In this document: positions 59,474 through 64,000 of the stretch, one piece after another
Position numbering within the stretch: position 1 is the first letter of the stretch
Layout: each line of letters opens with the position of its first letter
Program-made: the position numbers and the translations under genes
Notes under the pieces: model-generated
What the model saw: the letters and a program-made list of their open reading frames with translations, nothing else
What the model was told of the DNA's origin: nothing
The model's database searches: none
Source: Rubripirellula sp.
GTDB lineage: Bacteria; Planctomycetota; Planctomycetia; Pirellulales; Pirellulaceae
Length of the DNA: 64,000 nt
Direction of reading: 5' to 3'
NCBI GenBank assembly: GCA_028823035.1
Contig: JAPKCI010000005.1
Coordinates: forward strand, 1 to 64,000

Positions 59474-62400
59474 CACGATTGGTGCTCTCGGTCTTCTAGT
59501 TGCGGAGGCTGCAGAAAAACTGGTTGATTCGCACGAGGAGTCACTCGACAAGCGGGCGGCGATGATGATCGTCGACTCTCCAACCTTCAGTAATGACGAA
59601 GGACGGATGCAGTTTTCGTTCAAGGTGAAGGCTAACCGCCAGCAACCAATTGCGGCTTCTATCGAAGTCATGCCCGAACCGCAGGGTGAAGACGAAGACT
59701 TTGATTATTCTCCGCTGAGTGTCGCACTGAATGCGACGCCTGCGTGTACCTGTGATCAATTCAAGTCAGGCCAGAGATGCCCACATACGCTTGCTATCTC
59801 GTGGTGGTTGCAGGAACAGTTGGGGCGACGTTCGATCAGTGAAGTGTTCGAGTTTCTGGGTGAACTCGAGGTGGATGCTGTTGCTGCAGGGCGTCTATTG
59901 GTCAATGAGGTGCTCGGCTTGGCTGCGGATGCCAATCAGCCCCGCGACACCGAGGAGACTCGGTTGCAATGGCGAATCGGTTTGTCCGGTTCCCGATACT
60001 ATTGTCCGATCTCGATCACGCCTTACGAGCAGCGACCTCGCAAGAATGGGAAAGGGTGGACGAAAGGGAAAGAAGTACGCAGTTTTGACTTGCTCCGACG
60101 CGATTTCTCATCCAATCCTCTTGACGGGAAAATCGCAGCGTTGGTAGCCAACCCCAGTTACTCATTCGACGACGAGCATTACGGTGAATTTCAAGCGATG
60201 AATGCTTTGGCTGGGCATTCCGTTGTCGCTTGGGACGACGCCAAAGCGGCGACACTGTCGGTTCATTCCGCTGAGCTTGTCTTGACCTTGGAATCGGTTG
60301 AAATCGATGAAACAGGCAAGAAGACAGAAGAAACCGATCCACAGGAAGAACCTGAAAGAACAACGCTTTTTCGACCTCAGATCCAGGTGAATGGAATCCG
60401 TGTCAATCTGTCTGAGTGCAAGACAGTGTTGGGGCATGCCAGTCCAGTGGAACCTGTTGTCGTTATCGCAGATCAGAAGCATCACCGATTGATCGTTTGT
60501 ATCCTTCGCGACCCACGCGCCACGAAACTGATTCAGCATTTGTTGCGAAGCGATTTCAGCGAAGTCATGCTGGACAGTGATGCGGCTGCCCGGTTCTCGG
60601 TGGGGAGTAGCGCGGTGGACTCCATGATCCGCGTTGATCTGCCGCCGCAGTTGGCCGGTCCGATCCTGCCTGTCCAGGGTGAACTGGTTTTCGAACTGCG
60701 TCCACGACCGGGGGCAGGACTGAAGGTTGCGTTGATGATTCACGAAGAACGCTTTCGGGAATTGCTGGTCCCCGGCCAAAAACCAGATGTGGTTTCGTGT
60801 TTGATCGAATCCGGGCCGGTGCGTCTGCAACGCGATTTTACGAACGAGAAAGAGCGGGTCCAGCAAGTATTGGAGCGGTTCGAATTGCAGAACCTCTCGA
60901 GTGATGGTCTGTATCGTTGGTTAGTGGAAACCGATGAAGTGGCCTTGGACTTGCTCGCTAAATTTTATGGTGGTGGTGATGAAACGCCACGGATTATCTG
61001 GCCCGAAGGTGAGTCACTGCGAGTGCGAGGTGAAATAACACCATCAGCCTTGAAAGTACAGATTGATGACGGTCGTGACTGGTTCGGCCTCAGTGGTTCC
61101 ATTTCGCTTGATGGACGTGATATTCCCCTCGAAGAATTGCTTGCTGCAGTTCGAGACAATCGCTCATTGGTTCAGGTTGGTGATCGGGAATTCGCAAGAA
61201 TCAGCGATGCGTTTCGCCGAAGGCTTCAGCAATTAGGTGACACAGTTGTTGCGGAACGGGGAAAGCTAAAGGTCGCCGACGCAGCAGTGCCCGCAGTCCA
61301 GGAACTGATTGGTGCGGATGTTCCACTTGAGGCAACAGCACGCTGGCATGAGTCGTTGCAGCGTTTGGAGTCACTCGCCGGTTGGAGTCCAGACCAGCCA
61401 GATAACTTGGATGCAACGCTGCGTGATTATCAGTTGGAAGGATATCAGTGGCTGGCCCGGTTGAGTGCTTGGGGTGTAGGCGGTGTTCTGGCTGATGACA
61501 TGGGACTGGGGAAAACCGTTCAGACGCTTGGTGTCCTCGTTGATCGTGGCAGCGGCGGTCCGGCCTTGGTGGTTGCTCCCACCAGTGTTGGAGACAACTG
61601 GGTTCGGGAGACCGAAAAATTTACTCCCGAGTTGCGGGCCCTGCTGTACCGGGATTCTGATCGTGCGCAGTTGGTTGAATCTGCTGGTGAGCATGATCTC
61701 GTGATCGTCAGCTATCAACTTTTGCAGCGTGATGCAAAGCGGTTTGCGTCACGCCATTGGAATACGCTGGTGCTCGACGAAGCTCAGTTCATCAAAAACT
61801 CGCAGACCAAGACCTCGCAAGCTGTTCGACAAATTGATGCTGATTGGCGGATCGGTCTTTCGGGGACTCCACTTGAGAATCATCTTGGCGAGCTTTGGAG
61901 TTTGTTCCGGACGATCAGCCCCGGGCTATTGGGCTCTTGGGAGCGTTTTCGGAGTCGATTCGCAGACCCAATTGAACGTCATAAAGATGATGAGCGTCGG
62001 CAGTCGCTGGCTCGACTCGTTCGCCCATTCATTTTGAGGCGAACCAAGAACAAGGTTCTCAAAGAACTGCCTCCACGAACCGAAATTACTTTGAAAGCCG
62101 AATTGAGTCCCGCTGAGCGAAAACGATACGAAGACACTCGCTTGGCCGCATTGGCTGAATTGAGCGGAGCTGGCGAAGATGCACAGCAAACGGGTCAGAA
62201 ACGGATCCGTACGCTCGCATGGTTGACGCGACTTCGGCAACTCGCCTGCCACCCTCGGCTCGTGGATGCAAGTTGGGCAAAGAGTTCAGCAAAACTCGAC
62301 CTGTTGATGTCCTTGATCGAGGAACTGCGGGATGGCGATCATCGAGCGCTCGTGTTCAGCCAGTTTGTCAAGCATCTCTCAGTGGTCCGCGAAAAACTCG

Positions 62401-62807
62401 ATCAGATGGGGGTGACGTATCAGTACCTCGATGGAGCGACTCCGGCGAAAGAACGACAACGCCTTGTCGACGAGTTCCAGGATGGTAAGGGAGAATTGTT
62501 CTTGATTTCCCTGAAAGCAGGTGGCACTGGTCTGAATCTTACAGGTGCTGACTATGTGATCCATCTTGATCCATGGTGGAATCCAGCGGTGGAAGATCAG
62601 GCTACCGACCGAGCTCATCGGATTGGGCAGGAACGACCTGTGACTGTTTACCGGCTTGTCGCAGAGGGAACGATCGAGGAACAGATCCTGGCTCTGCATG
62701 CGGACAAGCGGGAATTGGTTGCCGGAGTTCTGGACGGCACGGACCGAGCCGCCAAAATGAATACGGAGGATCTGATTCAGTTGATCAAACAGGGTGCGGT
62801 TTCTTGA
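59454..62807 (+). CDS. SWIM zinc-finger SNF2-family helicase
   Basis: The 1117-aa protein is a DNA-translocating SNF2 ATPase. The SWIM finger ACTCDQFKSGQRCPHTLAI (Cys98, Cys100, Cys108, His110) is near the N-terminus. The motor is C-terminal: LRDYQLEGYQWLARL, Walker A DDMGLGKTVQT near 681, DEAQ in VLDEAQFIKN near 773, GLSGTPLENHLGELWSLF, and helicase-C from about 966 (LVFSQFVKHL, SLKAGGTGLNLTGADYVIHL, DRAHRIGQERPVTVYRLV). The region between (about 130-630) is unusual and may bind substrate. The family acts in chromatin, transcription or DNA repair. recA follows 238 bases later, consistent with repair. Confidence 0.92.
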   Translation: MDLMSDDTIGALGLLVAEAAEKLVDSHEESLDKRAAMMIVDSPTFSNDEGRMQFSFKVKANRQQPIAASIEVMPEPQGEDEDFDYSPLSVALNATPACTCDQFKSGQRCPHTLAISWWLQEQLGRRSISEVFEFLGELEVDAVAAGRLLVNEVLGLAADANQPRDTEETRLQWRIGLSGSRYYCPISITPYEQRPRKNGKGWTKGKEVRSFDLLRRDFSSNPLDGKIAALVANPSYSFDDEHYGEFQAMNALAGHSVVAWDDAKAATLSVHSAELVLTLESVEIDETGKKTEETDPQEEPERTTLFRPQIQVNGIRVNLSECKTVLGHASPVEPVVVIADQKHHRLIVCILRDPRATKLIQHLLRSDFSEVMLDSDAAARFSVGSSAVDSMIRVDLPPQLAGPILPVQGELVFELRPRPGAGLKVALMIHEERFRELLVPGQKPDVVSCLIESGPVRLQRDFTNEKERVQQVLERFELQNLSSDGLYRWLVETDEVALDLLAKFYGGGDETPRIIWPEGESLRVRGEITPSALKVQIDDGRDWFGLSGSISLDGRDIPLEELLAAVRDNRSLVQVGDREFARISDAFRRRLQQLGDTVVAERGKLKVADAAVPAVQELIGADVPLEATARWHESLQRLESLAGWSPDQPDNLDATLRDYQLEGYQWLARLSAWGVGGVLADDMGLGKTVQTLGVLVDRGSGGPALVVAPTSVGDNWVRETEKFTPELRALLYRDSDRAQLVESAGEHDLVIVSYQLLQRDAKRFASRHWNTLVLDEAQFIKNSQTKTSQAVRQIDADWRIGLSGTPLENHLGELWSLFRTISPGLLGSWERFRSRFADPIERHKDDERRQSLARLVRPFILRRTKNKVLKELPPRTEITLKAELSPAERKRYEDTRLAALAELSGAGEDAQQTGQKRIRTLAWLTRLRQLACHPRLVDASWAKSSAKLDLLMSLIEELRDGDHRALVFSQFVKHLSVVREKLDQMGVTYQYLDGATPAKERQRLVDEFQDGKGELFLISLKAGGTGLNLTGADYVIHLDPWWNPAVEDQATDRAHRIGQERPVTVYRLVAEGTIEEQILALHADKRELVAGVLDGTDRAAKMNTEDLIQLIKQGAVS

Positions 62808-62946
62808 TTCGGCCTTTGTTTGTTCACCCTGTTGAGAAAAAACAGTGTCCCTTTGACCAGACTTGTCTCGGCTAGCTCGGATACTACCAATGTCGAGGTG
62901 AGATCAACAAGATACTTCACTTGTGGTCGCTTGACACACCCAGTAC

Positions 62947-62952
62947 TATAAT
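62947..62952 (+). promoter_or_regulatory. Possible -10 element upstream of recA
   Basis: TACTATAATTAC gives a perfect TATAAT 93 bases before recA. TTGACA at 62931-62936 is only 10 bases away, too close to be its -35, and no other good -35 is seen. No recognisable SOS box is visible. Confidence 0.4.
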
Positions 62953-63045
62953 TACGTTCACTAGTCGCGGACCCACTAATAATGGGGGTTCCGAATCCGC
63001 GAAAGGGTGGTCTTCAAACAATTGCAATAGGGAAGGGACCAGAGA

Positions 63046-64000
63046 ATGGCAAAGAAGACAAAGGTATCGTCAAAGACAAAGACCAATACCGGTATGAAAG
63101 CCGTGTTCGAGCGTGAGCCGGGTCTGAAGACAACGTTAGAGCAGATCGACAAGACCTTCGGCGAAGGTGCGATCATGCCCTTGGGTGCTTCTCAGCATCT
63201 TAAAATTGATGGGATACAGACCGGCAGTCTTAGTCTCGATATGGCCTTGGGGGGTAAGGGGGTTCCTCGGGGAAGAATGATCGAAGTCTTTGGCCCCGAA
63301 TCGAGCGGTAAGACAACTTTGGCTTTGCACATTGGTGCCGAGGCTCAGAAGAAAGGGGGCATCGCAGCCATCATTGACGCTGAACATGCATTTGATCCTA
63401 GCTGGGCGAAAAAGATCGGTGTCGAGCTGGATACCCTGCTGGTTAGTCAACCCAGCAGCGGGGAAGAGGCCATGCAGATCTGCGAAATGCTGGTCAAAAG
63501 TAACGCTGTTGATGTCATCATCATCGACTCGGTGGCAGCCTTGGTCCCCAAGAAAGAGTTGGAAGGTGAGATCGGTGACAGTCACGTTGGACTGCAGGCA
63601 CGGCTGATGAGTCAGTCGATGCGAAAACTCACTGGAGCGATTGCCAAGAGCAAGTGCACTGTGATTTTCATCAACCAGATTCGTGAGAAAATTGGTGTGA
63701 TGTTCGGTAGCCCAGAAACGACTCCAGGTGGACGGGCATTGAAGTTCTATTGTTCCTGTCGAATCGATGTGCGGCGTATTGGTGCGTTGAAAGATGGTGA
63801 CGAACAGGTTGGCCAGCGTGTGAAAGCGAAGATCGTCAAGAACAAAGTGGCACCGCCATTTAGGATTGCCGAGTTTGACATGATGCACAGCAATGGCATC
63901 AGCTACGAAGGTGATCTTCTGGATCTGGGAACGACCCACAAAGTGGTGAACCGCAGCGGTTCATGGTTCAAGTACGGTGAAACTTATCTTGGACAGGGAA
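63046..64000 (+). CDS. recA: Recombinase RecA (3' end beyond window)
   Basis: About 318 codons are present; the frame is still open at the window end. RecA forms the filament that drives strand exchange and SOS cleavage. The N-terminus is basic ([16 protein letters not shown]), then [17 protein letters not shown]. Walker A is [13 protein letters not shown] near 82 and Walker B is [20 protein letters not shown]. The DNA-binding loop regions are [20 protein letters not shown] and [23 protein letters not shown] 63046 has AAGGGA at 63033-63038. The upstream SWIM-SNF2 gene is on the same strand. Confidence 0.97.
   Translation, partial: MAKKTKVSSKTKTNTGMKAVFEREPGLKTTLEQIDKTFGEGAIMPLGASQHLKIDGIQTGSLSLDMALGGKGVPRGRMIEVFGPESSGKTTLALHIGAEAQKKGGIAAIIDAEHAFDPSWAKKIGVELDTLLVSQPSSGEEAMQICEMLVKSNAVDVIIIDSVAALVPKKELEGEIGDSHVGLQARLMSQSMRKLTGAIAKSKCTVIFINQIREKIGVMFGSPETTPGGRALKFYCSCRIDVRRIGALKDGDEQVGQRVKAKIVKNKVAPPFRIAEFDMMHSNGISYEGDLLDLGTTHKVVNRSGSWFKYGETYLGQG

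Noticed and set aside
62931-62952. TTGACA plus TATAAT upstream of recA as a complete promoter
   Set aside because: Spacing is 10 bases instead of about 17, so the two hexamers cannot belong to one standard promoter; only the -10 is kept at low confidence.

Overview
The window looks like the chromosome of a planctomycete, most likely from the Pirellulaceae branch. The evidence is the density of families almost confined to that phylum: a DUF1549/DUF1553 protein with a PSCyt1 heme motif, a DUF1501 protein, a GSDH protein with three CXXCH motifs, a DUF1559 prepilin-like gene, a DUF1080 protein and a protein with two TIGR03000-type domains. Many genes lack a clear Shine-Dalgarno site and several start at TTG or GTG. 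I saw no rRNA, tRNA, insertion sequence, prophage or CRISPR array. RecA and FliF run off the two ends. Layout. 1-10221 (+) is a classical flagellar export and hook operon: fliF (3' end), fliG, fliH, fliI, fliJ, a MotE/YlxF-like gene, fliK, flgD, and flgE with an unusual insertion. 10546-12054 is proS. 12112-15864 (-) is ispF-cysS-ruvC-ruvA. 16079-20057 (+) holds an ABC ATPase without permeases, a frameshifted DUF1559 gene and an ABC-F ATPase. 20522-28550 (+) holds the secreted DUF1549/1553, DUF1501 and GSDH/heme proteins. 28631-33508 (-) holds a MacB-type permease and HlyD-type adaptor, then ilvD. 33613-41247 (+) holds DUF1080, a HAD phosphatase, a BASS transporter, Ppx/GppA, DUF72, PIMT fused to a beta-sandwich domain, and the TIGR03000 protein, which ends at a strong intrinsic terminator. 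41458-43085 is a two-gene unit of an unknown membrane-anchored protein and an HTTM (gamma-carboxylase-like) protein. 43438-47776 holds gpmI, pgi and trpA. 47823-48472 is a decayed Tat-exported Fe-S subunit. 48520-52344 holds an FMN-binding protein, a VTT membrane protein, small hypotheticals and a cdsA-plsC pair. 53304-59173 holds a lipoprotein, thpR, a hydrolase, a ferredoxin, a coiled-coil protein and a Gfo/Idh/MocA protein. 59454-64000 holds a SWIM-SNF2 helicase and recA. Coherent units: the flagellar operon builds the MS ring and C ring, the export ATPase complex and the hook. The secreted DUF1549/1501/GSDH cluster looks like an exported redox or polymer-degradation module. The cdsA-plsC pair suggests phospholipid synthesis. 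ruvC-ruvA, the SWIM-SNF2 helicase and recA are DNA-repair functions. The least ordinary signal is a scatter of short perfect tandem arrays, with units of about 15-21 bp and a different unit each time. They lie in intergenic DNA, in low-constraint coding segments, across a gene end, and inside a decayed gene. Two genes carry visible frameshifts (DUF1559, Fe-S subunit) and one small gene looks truncated, so the region is losing genes locally. I found no convincing new defence system. The candidates that most merit follow-up are the HTTM pair, the repeat arrays, the hook-protein insertion, and the small ORFs overlapping the SNF2 gene and the 140-aa conserved gene.
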